Source: an uncultured Prevotellaceae bacterium
GTDB taxonomy: Bacteria > Bacteroidota > Bacteroidia > Bacteroidales > Bacteroidaceae
Assembly: GCA_902765585.1 (NCBI GenBank)
Contig: CACXAG010000008.1
Coordinates: forward strand, 2,004-59,268
Direction: 5' to 3'
Length of the DNA: 57,265 nt
The position numbers and the translations under genes were made by a program. Shown one piece after another: positions 32,766 to 42,583 of this stretch (the stretch's first letter is position 1; every line of letters starts with the position of its first letter). The notes below the pieces were generated by a model, which saw only the letters and a program-made list of their open reading frames with translations, was not told the origin of the DNA and did no database searches.

Positions 32766-33608
32766 CTATTTGAAGTCAACGATGATTTTGCCAATGAAGA
32801 TGCCAGATTTACCGTTCTGGTCGACAGGAACGGGCTTGCCGTCGAGGTTGTTCTCGTAATACAACTCCTCCATGTAAGTATGTGAGTGTCCTCCCAGCAC
32901 GAGGTCGATATTACGCGAACCCTTTATCATATACAGGTCATCATCGCCACGATTGCTGTTCCAGCCTAAGTGCGAGATACAGATGACTATGTCGCATTTC
33001 TGCTGTTCCTTGAGCATTGTAGCGGTCTCCAGTGCCACACGGGCAGGATCCAAGTATTTGATACCTTGACAATTTTTGGTCGCCACCAAGCCCTCCAGTT
33101 TCGGACAAACTGCAAAAACACCGATTTTCAAACCGTTACGCTTGATGATTATCCAAGGCTTTGTCACACCCTCCATCACCGTACCGGTGAAATCGTAATT
33201 GGCACAAAGAATGGGGAATGTAGCCTTACGAAACATTTGAGCCATATTGTCGAGTCCGAAATCAAATTCATGGTTGCCAATGGTCGATGCATCAATTCCC
33301 ATCTCGTTCATGAGCCCAATCTCCACTTCTCCCTTGAACATGGTGAAATAGGGCGACCCCTGAAAGAAATCACCAGAGTCAAAGTATAGCAGATCAGGGT
33401 GCTTCTTGCGCTCTTCCTTCAGCATATTGAGACGACGCAAAAAGCCGCTTCTGCCCGCCTTGACAGTATCGGGCAACTGACTTCTAAAGGGGAATATTTG
33501 CGAATGGGTATCGTTGGTGTGCAGTATGACTAACTGCTTATGCTTCTTGGCCTGTCCGCTGAGTGCAAACAGCGTCATCAGACACATGATGAAATATCTT
33601 ACTTTCAT
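32766..33608 (-). CDS. 5'-nucleotidase metallophosphatase domain protein
   Basis: A 280-residue exported calcineurin-like phosphoesterase equal to the N-terminal half of UshA-type 5'-nucleotidases. The signal peptide ends near SGQA-KKHK. Metal-binding motifs are VILHTNDTHSQIFPF, YFDSGDFFQGSP, TIGNHEFDFG and GGHSHTYME. The substrate-specificity C-terminal domain is encoded by the separate gene just upstream in the same transcript (7 nt apart). Together they likely release phosphate from nucleotides in the periplasm. Confidence 0.92.
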   Translation of the reverse strand: MKVRYFIMCLMTLFALSGQAKKHKQLVILHTNDTHSQIFPFRSQLPDTVKAGRSGFLRRLNMLKEERKKHPDLLYFDSGDFFQGSPYFTMFKGEVEIGLMNEMGIDASTIGNHEFDFGLDNMAQMFRKATFPILCANYDFTGTVMEGVTKPWIIIKRNGLKIGVFAVCPKLEGLVATKNCQGIKYLDPARVALETATMLKEQQKCDIVICISHLGWNSNRGDDDLYMIKGSRNIDLVLGGHSHTYMEELYYENNLDGKPVPVDQNGKSGIFIGKIIVDFK

Positions 33609-33615
33609 AGCCTTA

Positions 33616-34395
33616 TCATTTAACTGTTATTCTTCCTTCTATCTCTGAATCCACTATCTTCCCCAGTTTCTGCTGTTCGAGGAAATAGTTCATAATGACG
33701 AAGCGTGAGTTGTTGGAAGCATCCTGTGGCGAATTCACATTACGTCCCTTCTTGAAGGCTCCCATCTTGTCAGTACCGCCCAGCAGATAGTCTATCGTCG
33801 TGATGCGATAGTCACGCTGCGGGTCGACAGGTTCTCCATTGATGGTAGCACTCTCCAATGTGTATTTCGACGTCGCCGCGTCTTTCTTGATGACAAGGCG
33901 CACGCCACGACTAACACCCTCGCCTCCAACGGCAGCTATCTGTTCGAACAGTTCCAGTACGTCGGCACCGCTGAGCGTCGTAAACGCTATCTTGTTTTCA
34001 AACGGAGCAATATCCACCACATCGCCGTAAGTAATGGTTCCTTTCGGCAGCTCGGCACGTACACCGCCCATATTGTAAATGCCGAAGTCCACCTGCTCCT
34101 GATAGTTCTTGGCGCCCCAGACCAGAATGTCTGCTAACAGGTTCGACAGCGTACCTTCAGGACGCTTTGCGGTCATGTATTTAGCAGACTGGCCCACCAC
34201 AGGCCCCATAATACTGTCCACCTTGTTTTTATAAGGTTTTAGGAACTCTGCCGCACGGGCGTCGGGATTTGCATCATAGCGTTCATCCACTACGATACGG
34301 CTACGCTGGAAGCCTGCCACCTCGTAATGTGTATGGCATGATACCAACGTCAGCAAGGGCACCATCGCCCCAAGAAACAAAAACTTTCTATTCAT
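33616..34395 (-). CDS. 5'-nucleotidase C-terminal domain lipoprotein
   Basis: A 259-residue lipoprotein with lipobox LVSC-HTHY. The mature part matches the C-terminal domain of UshA: EGTLSNLLADILVWGAKN, DFGIYNMGGVRAELPKGTITYGDVVDIAPFENKI and DYRITTIDYLLGGTDKMGAF. It normally forms the nucleotide-binding face. It precedes its metallophosphatase partner by 7 nt, reversing the domain order of the fused enzyme. Its own signal sequence means the two are exported separately. Confidence 0.92.
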   Translation of the reverse strand: MNRKFLFLGAMVPLLTLVSCHTHYEVAGFQRSRIVVDERYDANPDARAAEFLKPYKNKVDSIMGPVVGQSAKYMTAKRPEGTLSNLLADILVWGAKNYQEQVDFGIYNMGGVRAELPKGTITYGDVVDIAPFENKIAFTTLSGADVLELFEQIAAVGGEGVSRGVRLVIKKDAATSKYTLESATINGEPVDPQRDYRITTIDYLLGGTDKMGAFKKGRNVNSPQDASNNSRFVIMNYFLEQQKLGKIVDSEIEGRITVK

Positions 34396-34417
34396 AGTTT
34401 TTCAATCATTGACCTTG

Positions 34418-34425
34418 CAAAGATA
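34418..34425 (-). promoter_or_regulatory. -7 element TATCTTTG for the split 5'-nucleotidase genes
   Basis: On the minus strand, 22 nt upstream of the ATG at 34395. No convincing upstream box. Confidence 0.65.
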
Positions 34426-34550
34426 CAAAAATATTCTCAATAATCCATTCTTTCGAAGAAAAAAATTATCCTAACAGTAGTACAAACGGGCATGTTACAT
34501 CTGCAAAAGAATGTGAGACGCACACAAAAGCGTGTTTCGTACATTCTTCG

Positions 34551-34558
34551 TACCTTTG
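34551..34558 (+). promoter_or_regulatory. -7 element TACCTTTG for the GH97-GH3-GH43 operon
   Basis: 26 nt before the ATG at 34585. The upstream half lacks a clear TTTG box, fitting a regulated promoter. Confidence 0.65.
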
Positions 34559-34584
34559 TCCACACAACGACTAAAGGACTGTTC

Positions 34585-36378
34585 ATGAAACAAAGTTTTT
34601 TACTGACCTTGACATTATTGTGCCTTTGTGCCTCCTCTATCAAGGCACAAAGCATTGAATCGCCTAACGGACGTATCACCATCCAAGTAAAGGGAAAGGG
34701 ACTGACGGTATGCTGGCAGCAACAGCCCGTTCTCGACATCCCGACCATCTCCGACGATGCGCTGTCGCTGAAGCGGGTGCGGCGGGTTACTGACGACTAC
34801 ACCATGCTGACCGGCAAGCGTCGGCACTGTACCAACAAGGCGAACGAATATCGTAGTGGCGCACTGACGCTACGGGTGTACAACGACGGCATCGCTTTCC
34901 GCTATGCGAACAAGACTGGGAATACCGTTTACAACATCCCTGAAGGAACCCGCCGCTGGATGCAGCAGTGGTGCGACTCCTACGAAGGATTCTTCCCGCT
35001 GACGACGACCTACAAGGTAGAACCAGTCCCTTCATACAGTGGTATCTCGAAGTCAGACGAAGGCTGGAACAACCGCTGGGGCTATCCTGCACTGTTGGAG
35101 CCAGTGAAGGACGTGTTCGTTCTGCTGACAGAAGCCAATATCGAGCGGGGACAGAGTGCCTCGTGCCTGTTTAACGATGGTGAACTGTTTCGTGTGGTTC
35201 CTGCAGAGCAATACGCAGTGAGTGCCAGCGACCATACGCCTTGGCGTGTTGCTGTCATTGGCAAACTGGCAGACGTGGTAGAATCCACCCTGGTCACAGA
35301 CGTCTCTGAACCGTCAAAGATTGCAAAAACCAGCTGGATTCAGCCCGGTGTGGCATCGTGGATTTACTGGGCCTATAACCACGGCTCCAACGACTACGAC
35401 ATCATCTGCAAGTATGTCGATATGGCAGTCACCCTGCACCTGCCATACGTACTTATTGATGCCGAGTGGGACGAAATGAAGAATGGCAAGACCATCGAGG
35501 ACGCCGTTGCCTACGCCAAGGAGAAAGGTGTCCGCCCACTCATCTGGTACAATTCGTCCGTCGGTTGGGTGAATGGTGCGCCTGGTCCCAAGTTCCGTCT
35601 GAACAAAGCCGAAGACCGTGAGAAGGAGTTTGCGTGGTGTGAGCGTATCGGGGTTGCCGGCGTAAAAATCGACTTCTTCTCGGGCGACAACCAGCGCAAC
35701 ATGGACTATTGTCAGGACTTGCTGGAGAGCGCCGCACGCCATCACCTGCTGGTCAACTTCCATGGTGCCACTATACCCCGCGGCTGGCAGCGCACATGGC
35801 CGAACCTAATGACCACCGAGGGTGTTTATGGTGCCGAATGGTATAACAACGTGGCGACATTCACCAGTCAGGCAGCACGCCACAACGCCACCCTTCCCTT
35901 TACGCGCAACGTCATCGGCCCCATGGACTATACACCCTGCGCCTTCAGCGACTCACAGCATCCGCATATTACCAGCCCTGCTCACGAACTAGCGCTGACC
36001 GTACTCTTTGAGAGCGGCCTACAACATCTGGCAGACCGACCTGAGAGTTTTCTGTCACAACCTCAGCAGGTACAGGACTTCTTAGGAGCACTTCCCACGG
36101 CATGGGACGAGACACGCTATGTCAGCGGCTATCCGGGAGAAAGCGTCGTACTGGCACGCCGTAGTGGAAAGACATGGTATGTGGCAGGCATCAACGGTTC
36201 CGACAGTCCGCAGTCGCTGGTACTCGCCAAGGACTTCCTGAAAGGCTCTGTCCGGCAAATGACGCTGTTTGCCGACAATGAACAAGGTGGTTGGTCCATC
36301 CAGGCGCTGAATGAACTGCCCACCAAGGTAGCCTGCCTGCCGAGAGGAGGCTTCATCATCCGCATTCAAACGAAATAA
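34585..36378 (+). CDS. Glycoside hydrolase family 97 (probably retaining)
   Basis: A 597-residue exported enzyme. The signal peptide MKQSFLLTLTLLCLCASSIKAQ is followed by the N-terminal beta-sandwich of GH97 (SIESPNGRITIQVKGKG, GIAFRYANK) and a TIM barrel with PGVASWIYWAYNHGSNDY, HLPYVLIDAEWDE, VRPLIWYNSS and GVAGVKIDFFSGDNQ. Asp363 in KIDFF is at the place described for the nucleophile of retaining GH97 alpha-galactosidases; inverting SusB-type members use glutamates instead. I therefore infer alpha-galactosidase or a related retaining specificity rather than alpha-glucosidase. The start at 34585 follows the promoter; the longer frame to 34492 is rejected. It is the first gene of a four-gene operon. 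Confidence 0.88.
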   Translation: MKQSFLLTLTLLCLCASSIKAQSIESPNGRITIQVKGKGLTVCWQQQPVLDIPTISDDALSLKRVRRVTDDYTMLTGKRRHCTNKANEYRSGALTLRVYNDGIAFRYANKTGNTVYNIPEGTRRWMQQWCDSYEGFFPLTTTYKVEPVPSYSGISKSDEGWNNRWGYPALLEPVKDVFVLLTEANIERGQSASCLFNDGELFRVVPAEQYAVSASDHTPWRVAVIGKLADVVESTLVTDVSEPSKIAKTSWIQPGVASWIYWAYNHGSNDYDIICKYVDMAVTLHLPYVLIDAEWDEMKNGKTIEDAVAYAKEKGVRPLIWYNSSVGWVNGAPGPKFRLNKAEDREKEFAWCERIGVAGVKIDFFSGDNQRNMDYCQDLLESAARHHLLVNFHGATIPRGWQRTWPNLMTTEGVYGAEWYNNVATFTSQAARHNATLPFTRNVIGPMDYTPCAFSDSQHPHITSPAHELALTVLFESGLQHLADRPESFLSQPQQVQDFLGALPTAWDETRYVSGYPGESVVLARRSGKTWYVAGINGSDSPQSLVLAKDFLKGSVRQMTLFADNEQGGWSIQALNELPTKVACLPRGGFIIRIQTK

Positions 36379-36387
36379 TATAGATTT

Positions 36388-38982
36388 ATGAGACAACACT
36401 TATTATCATTCTTCGTGGCGTGCTGTGCCTGCCTCGACGTGTCGGCAGAGGGATTGCCCTACCAGAATCCCAATTTGTCAGCCCGCGAGCGAGCCACAGA
36501 CCTTTGTGCCCGACTGACGCTGGAGGAGAAAGCCCAGCTGATGCTAGACGAAAGTCCTGCCATCCCGCGCCTGGGAATCAAAAAGTTCTTCTGGTGGAGC
36601 GAGGCCCTGCATGGAGCTGCAAACATGGGAAACGTTACCGTCTTTCCCGAGCCAGTCGCCATGGCGTCGTCGTTCAATCCCGACCTGCTGTACAAATGCT
36701 TTGACGTGGCTTCCACCGAGTTCCGCGCCCAGTACAACCACCGTCTCTACGACCTTGGAGGTGAGGACATGAAAATGCGCAGCCTCTCTGTTTGGACACC
36801 CAATGTCAACATCTTCCGCGACCCGCGCTGGGGCCGGGGGCAGGAGACATACGGTGAAGATCCCTATCTGACCAGCGTCATGGGCGATGCCGTGGTACGC
36901 GGACTGCAAGGTCCCGAGACATCCAAGTATCGCAAGCTATGGGCCTGTGCCAAGCACTATGCCGTTCATAGCGGTCCTGAATACACGCGTCACTCTGCCA
37001 ACCTCACCAATGTACCTGTGCGCGATTTCTGGGAGACCTATATGCCTGCCTTCAAGCATTTGGTCACCAAGAGCAACGTGCGTGAGGTGATGTGTGCCTA
37101 CCAGCGCCTTGACGACGACCCCTGCTGCGGAAGTAACCGCCTGCTGCAGCAGATTCTTCGCGAAGAGTGGGGATTCCAGTATTTAGTGGTCAGCGACTGC
37201 GGCGCCGTCAGCGACTTTTACACATCGCACAAGAGTTCTTCATCACCCGTCACGGCTTCTGCCAAGGCTACATTAGCGGGTACTGATGTGGAGTGCGGCT
37301 ACGACTACGCCTACCGCAGCATCCCAGAGGCCGTACGCCGCGGACTTATCAGTGAAGCTGAGATCGACAAGCACGTCATCCGCCTGTTGGAAGGCCGTTT
37401 CGACCTGGGCGAGATGGATGAACCATCACTCGTGGAGTGGTCGAAGATTCCCTATTCGGCTATGTCGACGAAAGTTTCTGCCAACATATCCCTCGACATG
37501 GCGCGCCAGACACTCGTCCTGCTTCAGAACAACAATAGTATTCTGCCACTGAAGAAGAACGCAGAGAAAATTGCCGTCATCGGTCCAAATGCCGACAACG
37601 AACCTATGATGTGGGGCAACTACAACGGCACCCCCAATAAGACCGTCACCATTCTTGATGGCATCAAGAATAAACAGAAGAAGCTGGTCTATCTGCCCGG
37701 CTGCGACTTGACCTACGACAAGGTATTAGAATGCCACATGGCCATAGAGTGTACCGCCCCCGACGGCAAGCGCGGACTGAAAGGAACTTTCTGGACGAAT
37801 ACTAAGATGGAGGGCAAGCCCTTCACGACGGAATACTACACAAAACCGCTGGCAGTCACAACCAATGGCATGCATGTCTTCGCCACGGGACTGCCCATCG
37901 AGGATTTTTCTGCCAAGTACGAGACCACTTTTGCCCCGAAGCAAGCTGGCGAATACGTGCTCAACGTGGAGGGAACGGGCGATTTTGAGGTCTACGTGAA
38001 TGGCGAACGCAAAGAGAAACACCATATCTGGCGTTCAACGCCCACCCGTACCGTCTTACAGGCACAAGCTGGTCAGCAGTTCCAGATAGAGGTGCGCTTC
38101 AGCACCGTCAAGACCTGGGGAGCAGGAATGAAAATCAATATTGCTCGCGAACTACCCATTGACTACAGCGAGACCATCGCCCAACTGAAGGGTATCGACA
38201 AGGTCATCTTCGTTGGCGGCATCTCGCCAGCCTTAGAAGGCGAGGAAATGCCTGTCGACATTGAGGGCTTTAAAGGCGGCGACCGCACCAGCATCGAACT
38301 GCCCAAGGTGCAGCGCGAGTTCATAAAAGCTCTGAAGGCCGCTGGCAAGCAGGTCATCTTCGTCTGCTGCTCAGGTTCTGCCATTGCCTTGTTGCCCGAA
38401 ACCCAGAACTGCGAAGCTATTCTGCAAGCCTGGTATCCCGGACAGGAGGGTGGAACAGCTGTTGCCGACGTACTTTTTGGCAGCTACAACCCCTCTGGCA
38501 AATTGTCCGTAACATTCTACAAGAGCGACAGCCAGCTGCCCGACTACGAGGATTACTCGATGAAGGGGCGTACCTATCGATATTTCGACGATGCCCTGTT
38601 CCCCTTCGGCTACGGCTTGTCATATACCACGTTCAACATCGGTGATGCTTCTTGTGCTGCCAACGGCTATGACGTCACCATCACCGTCCCTGTCACTAAC
38701 GCCGGTCAGCGCGACGGCACAGAGATAGTGCAACTCTATGTTCGTCCTACCGGCGATTCCGATGCTCCGCTGAAGACGCTCCGCGCCTTCCAGCGCGTCA
38801 CCGTCAAGGCCGGACAAACCGCTACTGCCACTTTGAAGCTGAATCGCGAGAGTTTCGAGTTCTGGGATGCAGCGACCAATACGATGCGTTCCAAGCCTGG
38901 ACAATATGAGTTATTCATCGGCACCAGTTCGCGAAAAGAAGATCTGAAATCATTAAATGTTAACATTGAAAATAGCTTATGA
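36388..38982 (+). CDS. Glycoside hydrolase family 3, beta-xylosidase/glucosidase type
   Basis: An 864-residue exported enzyme. The signal peptide ends near VSA-EGLP. The GH3 N-terminal barrel shows FFWWSEALHGAAN, SVWTPNVNIFRDPRWGRGQETYGEDPYL, CAKHYAVHSGPEYTRH and the nucleophile Asp270 in VVSDCGAVSDFY. The (alpha/beta)6 sandwich domain is interrupted at about 440-600 by a PA14-like beta insertion (GKRGLKGTFWTN to KTWGAGMKI). A fibronectin-III-like C-terminus reads VPVTNAGQRDGTEIVQLYVRP. This layout is that of xylan 1,4-beta-xylosidases of Prevotella and Bacteroides. The stop overlaps the next start by 4 nt (ATGA). Confidence 0.93.
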   Translation: MRQHLLSFFVACCACLDVSAEGLPYQNPNLSARERATDLCARLTLEEKAQLMLDESPAIPRLGIKKFFWWSEALHGAANMGNVTVFPEPVAMASSFNPDLLYKCFDVASTEFRAQYNHRLYDLGGEDMKMRSLSVWTPNVNIFRDPRWGRGQETYGEDPYLTSVMGDAVVRGLQGPETSKYRKLWACAKHYAVHSGPEYTRHSANLTNVPVRDFWETYMPAFKHLVTKSNVREVMCAYQRLDDDPCCGSNRLLQQILREEWGFQYLVVSDCGAVSDFYTSHKSSSSPVTASAKATLAGTDVECGYDYAYRSIPEAVRRGLISEAEIDKHVIRLLEGRFDLGEMDEPSLVEWSKIPYSAMSTKVSANISLDMARQTLVLLQNNNSILPLKKNAEKIAVIGPNADNEPMMWGNYNGTPNKTVTILDGIKNKQKKLVYLPGCDLTYDKVLECHMAIECTAPDGKRGLKGTFWTNTKMEGKPFTTEYYTKPLAVTTNGMHVFATGLPIEDFSAKYETTFAPKQAGEYVLNVEGTGDFEVYVNGERKEKHHIWRSTPTRTVLQAQAGQQFQIEVRFSTVKTWGAGMKINIARELPIDYSETIAQLKGIDKVIFVGGISPALEGEEMPVDIEGFKGGDRTSIELPKVQREFIKALKAAGKQVIFVCCSGSAIALLPETQNCEAILQAWYPGQEGGTAVADVLFGSYNPSGKLSVTFYKSDSQLPDYEDYSMKGRTYRYFDDALFPFGYGLSYTTFNIGDASCAANGYDVTITVPVTNAGQRDGTEIVQLYVRPTGDSDAPLKTLRAFQRVTVKAGQTATATLKLNRESFEFWDAATNTMRSKPGQYELFIGTSSRKEDLKSLNVNIENSL

Positions 38983-41015
38983 AATACCAAAAAACTATTT
39001 TATCGACCCTCGTTCTGTCCGTGGTAGCTTTGACTGCCACGGCACAGAACCCTGTCATCCGTGACCAGTTCACGGCTGACCCGACGGCTCGCGTATTTAA
39101 TAATAAGGTGTACCTGTACCCGTCGCACGACATCGTGCCGCCTGCCGACTTTGCCAGGAAGGACTGGTTCTGCATGGCCGACTACCACGTCTTCTCATCT
39201 GAGAACCTGACCGACTGGACCGATCACGGTATGTTAGTCTCGCAGAAGAACGTGCCCTGGGGCAATCCCAACGGCTATTCCATGTGGGCTCCCGACTGCG
39301 TTTGCAAGAATGGCAAGTACTACTTCTACTTCCCAAATGGTCCGAAGAGCGGACGTGGCTTTGCTATTGGCGTGGCCATTGCCGACCGTCCCGAAGGTCC
39401 GTTTAAGTTGGAACAAGAGCCTATCAAAGGCGTCAGCGGCATCGACCCCTGCGTACTCGTTGACAACGACGGTTCTGCCTATATCTACTGGAGCGGCATG
39501 GGCATCCGCGGCGGAAAGCTGAAAGAAAACATGCTGGAGTTGGACGGTGAACTGAAGGAAATGAAGATGCCCCGTCGCGAAGGTCAGCCCGAGATGCCGC
39601 CTATGATTGTGGGCGGCGAGCAGATGGAAGGTCTGCCCGATGGTTTTAAGGAAGGCCCCTTTGCCTTCCGCCGCGGTGACTGGTACTATCTCACCTTCCC
39701 TTGGGTACGTGGCGATACCAGCAATGGTAAGAATCCCACTGAGACATTAGCTTACGCCATGTCGAAGTCGCCGTTAGGCCCTTGGGACTTCAAGGGCATC
39801 ATCATGGCTGAGCACGCCAACCACTGCTGGACCAACCACCACTCGCTGGTAGAGTACAAAGGTCAGTGGTATTTGTTCTATCATCATAACGACTTCTCGC
39901 CGCGTGATGACAAGCGACGCTCCGTGTGCATCGAGAAGGTGTCGTTCAACAGCGACGGCACCATCCAGGAGGTAAAGCCAACCAGGCGTGGAGTCGGCAT
40001 CAACCAGGCAACGGAGAAGATTGAAATAGACCGTTACAGCACAGCATCGGCTGACGTTACGACAGCACTCATCGACACGGTAAACACCTTCCGCAGCTAT
40101 CAGGCCACCCTGCCGAAAAAGGGCAGCTGGCTATGCTACAAAGATGTGGACTTCAGTTGTTTGACCGATGGCTATTTGGTCGTTGGTGCCAATGCAGCCG
40201 ACAATACCGAGTTCTGCATCCGCGAGAAGAGTGCCAAGGGCAAGGTTTTAGCCCGAATCAAGATGACGGTGAAGAGCGAGATGACCCGTCCCGGCATGTC
40301 CACACCTTTCCGTCGCGACCAAAGCAACCAATGGCTCACGCTGACAGCCACGTTAGACTATACGCCAAAGGGTGTTACTGACCTGGTTATCACCAACGAG
40401 GGCGATGCCGCCGTATCATTCGACTGGGTGCAGTTCAAGAACCGCCCCAAGTATTTTACCTCTGTTGCCAAGGGGGCCGCCCCGATACAGCCTGACGAGC
40501 AGGGATTTATCCGTCGTTGGCGCATGATGGAACCCACGGCTGTCGACGTCCGCTCTAACATTGTTTTCACAGACTCGTGGCTGCGCAATAAGTTCGCCGA
40601 CGAACTGGCCAAGTTGCCTAAGCAGGAGAAGAAGGCCAAGTGGTATAATTTAGACAGCGAGACCTATAACATGAAGTTGTTCCGCTTCGCCGAGAAGTAT
40701 GGCAAGCAGACCTACGGCTCGTTCTACTGGGTGGAGACGGTTGTCACTTGCGCGGAAGAACTGCAGAACATACGTCTGGCATGCGGTTCCAACGGAGCTT
40801 CCATGTGGTGGCTCGACGGTGAAGAGGTATTGCTGCTGGAGGGTGACCGACGCATGGTGGAAGACGATGGTGTGTCACGCCGTCTCACCCTCAAGCCTGG
40901 CAGCCATGTGCTGCGTGGTGCCGTAATCAACGGTCCCGGCCTAGCTGACATGTGCGTCCGCTTCATCGACGAGAAAGGTAATCCTGTAACGAGCTACGCT
41001 CTAAATATCAAATAA
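38979..41015 (+). CDS. GH43 enzyme with CBM6-like domain and extra C-terminal sandwich domain
   Basis: A 678-residue exported protein. The five-bladed GH43 propeller occupies about 24-330, with base Asp34 (TADPTARV), Asp156 (GIDPCV) and acid Glu225 (KEGPFAF). A beta-sandwich resembling CBM6 follows (about 345-490: IEIDRYSTASADVTT to SFDWVQFKN). The last about 180 residues (GFIRRWRMMEPTAVDV, WYNLDSETYNMKLFRFAEKYG, ASMWWLDGEEVLLLEGDRR) form a third domain, seen by me also in esterases of these bacteria, with no assigned activity. Likely alpha-L-arabinofuranosidase or beta-xylosidase on arabinoxylan; exact specificity is not readable. Confidence 0.88.
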   Translation: MKYQKTILSTLVLSVVALTATAQNPVIRDQFTADPTARVFNNKVYLYPSHDIVPPADFARKDWFCMADYHVFSSENLTDWTDHGMLVSQKNVPWGNPNGYSMWAPDCVCKNGKYYFYFPNGPKSGRGFAIGVAIADRPEGPFKLEQEPIKGVSGIDPCVLVDNDGSAYIYWSGMGIRGGKLKENMLELDGELKEMKMPRREGQPEMPPMIVGGEQMEGLPDGFKEGPFAFRRGDWYYLTFPWVRGDTSNGKNPTETLAYAMSKSPLGPWDFKGIIMAEHANHCWTNHHSLVEYKGQWYLFYHHNDFSPRDDKRRSVCIEKVSFNSDGTIQEVKPTRRGVGINQATEKIEIDRYSTASADVTTALIDTVNTFRSYQATLPKKGSWLCYKDVDFSCLTDGYLVVGANAADNTEFCIREKSAKGKVLARIKMTVKSEMTRPGMSTPFRRDQSNQWLTLTATLDYTPKGVTDLVITNEGDAAVSFDWVQFKNRPKYFTSVAKGAAPIQPDEQGFIRRWRMMEPTAVDVRSNIVFTDSWLRNKFADELAKLPKQEKKAKWYNLDSETYNMKLFRFAEKYGKQTYGSFYWVETVVTCAEELQNIRLACGSNGASMWWLDGEEVLLLEGDRRMVEDDGVSRRLTLKPGSHVLRGAVINGPGLADMCVRFIDEKGNPVTSYALNIK

Positions 41016-41024
41016 TAAATAATA

Positions 41025-42512
41025 ATGAAAATGAAACGAGTTATGAAAACAAAATATCTGCTGAGTTTATTATTTATTAATTCATATTTATTCATTAGCC
41101 CTGCAAGGGCGCAGATTGGCGCACCTTATATCCACGACCCTTCGACGCTGGCCGAATGTGACGGCAAGTGGTACACTTTCGGTACGGGTGGTGGTGGTAT
41201 CATCAGCGACGACGGCTGGTCGTGGCATAGCGGTGCCGACCGTCCTGGCGGCGGCGCAGCCCCCGACGTCATGAAAATTGGTGACCGCTACCTCTGCATC
41301 TACGGAGCTACTGGCGGCGGACTGGGCGGCGGTCATAACGGTCGCATCCTGACCATGTGGAACAAAACCCTCGATCCCAAGTCGCCCGACTTCAAGTGGT
41401 CGCAGGCTGTCGAGGTGTGTGCCAGCGACGGCATGGAGGACCAAGACGCCATCGACCCCTGCCTACTCCTCGACCCCACGACGGGACGCTTGTGGGCTAC
41501 ATACGGCACCTACTTCGGCACCATCCGCCTCATCGAACTCGACCCCAAGACTGGTTTCCGCATGAAGGGCAATAAGGAGAAGGACATCGCCATCGACTGC
41601 GAGGCTACCGACCTCATCTACAAGGACGGTTGGTATTACCTATTAGGAACCCACGGCACCTGCTGCGACGGTGTGAACTCTACCTACAATATTGTGGTGG
41701 GACGCTCACGTAACGTGGAAGGCCCGTACCTCGACAACGTCGGGCGCGACATGTTCCACGGCGGCGGACGTATGGTGTTCAATGCCGGCGACCGCAAGAC
41801 GGGTGCAGGCCACTTTGGGCGTACCATTATTGACGAGGGTGTGGAGGTTGCCTCCTTCCACTGGGAGGCAGACTTCGACCTGAGCGGTCGCTCTACTCTG
41901 GCCGTCCGTCCCCTGCTTTGGAAGAATGGCTGGCCCGTAGGCGGCGAGCAGTTCAAGGGCGGCACCTTCGCCATCGAGAGCGAACGCCGCGGCTACTCGC
42001 TGGAAATCGCCGTCGACTTTGAACGCATGAAGCAGGAGCGTCAAGGATGGTTCAACCGCGAGGCTATGCAGAAGCCCCCCGTGCCCATTGCCTGCCAGAC
42101 CCTCGACGAGGTGAAAGACAAATGGCCCGCAGGCAATATCGCCGTGCGCTGTTGCGACTACATGTTCCGCCCCTGGCAGCACTGGACCGTCACGCCCGTC
42201 AACGAGGCCGGCGGCTACCTGAGTGCGCCCTATTTCAAGATAACCATCGCTGGCACTGACCGCGCTCTTGCCGCCACTGCCGACAAAGAACTGACCACCG
42301 TCCCCGCCTATACCGGCGCTGACGAACAGCTCTGGCGCATCGAACAACTGACCGACGGGACCTACCGCATCATGCCCAAGGCCATTCCCGGCCAGCAGGG
42401 CACGAACACCCGCTACTGCATCTTCTCTGCCGCCGACTCCACTCCCACACTGGCAGAATACGACTTCCAGAGCGACAATTCGAAATGGAACTTCAAAAGG
42501 GCTAATCAATAG
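41025..42512 (+). CDS. GH43 arabinanase/arabinofuranosidase-like enzyme with ricin-type tail
   Basis: A 495-residue exported protein. The signal sequence ends near SPARA-QIGA. The GH43 residues are Asp38 (IHDPSTL), Asp144 (AIDPCLL) and Glu193 (DCEATDLI). The Gly-rich TGGGGIISDDGWSW and GATGGGLGGGHNG loops resemble endo-alpha-1,5-arabinanases. The last about 95 residues (YFKITIAGTDRALAATADKELTTVPAYTG, DEQLWRIEQLTDGTYRIMP) look like a ricin-B/lectin repeat. It starts 9 nt after the previous gene and is the last gene of the operon; a perfect terminator hairpin follows. Confidence 0.87.
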   Translation: MKMKRVMKTKYLLSLLFINSYLFISPARAQIGAPYIHDPSTLAECDGKWYTFGTGGGGIISDDGWSWHSGADRPGGGAAPDVMKIGDRYLCIYGATGGGLGGGHNGRILTMWNKTLDPKSPDFKWSQAVEVCASDGMEDQDAIDPCLLLDPTTGRLWATYGTYFGTIRLIELDPKTGFRMKGNKEKDIAIDCEATDLIYKDGWYYLLGTHGTCCDGVNSTYNIVVGRSRNVEGPYLDNVGRDMFHGGGRMVFNAGDRKTGAGHFGRTIIDEGVEVASFHWEADFDLSGRSTLAVRPLLWKNGWPVGGEQFKGGTFAIESERRGYSLEIAVDFERMKQERQGWFNREAMQKPPVPIACQTLDEVKDKWPAGNIAVRCCDYMFRPWQHWTVTPVNEAGGYLSAPYFKITIAGTDRALAATADKELTTVPAYTGADEQLWRIEQLTDGTYRIMPKAIPGQQGTNTRYCIFSAADSTPTLAEYDFQSDNSKWNFKRANQ

Positions 42513-42544
42513 AGCTATCCAGCCCATACGAACAATCTCAAGCC

Positions 42545-42583
42545 ACTTCCCGGAATTCTCCCGAATTCTGGGAAGTCATTTTT
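42545..42583 (+). terminator. 14-bp hairpin terminator after the GH operon
   Basis: The left arm 42545-42558 pairs completely with 42563-42576 (one G-U) around a TCCC tetraloop, followed by CATTTTTCG. This is a very stable intrinsic terminator. Confidence 0.88.

Noticed and set aside
34396..34584. Copy of the TTACGCNGCGTAA operator upstream of GH97
   Set aside because: Only a loose ACGC-N8-GCGT match exists near 34516-34536; too weak to call.
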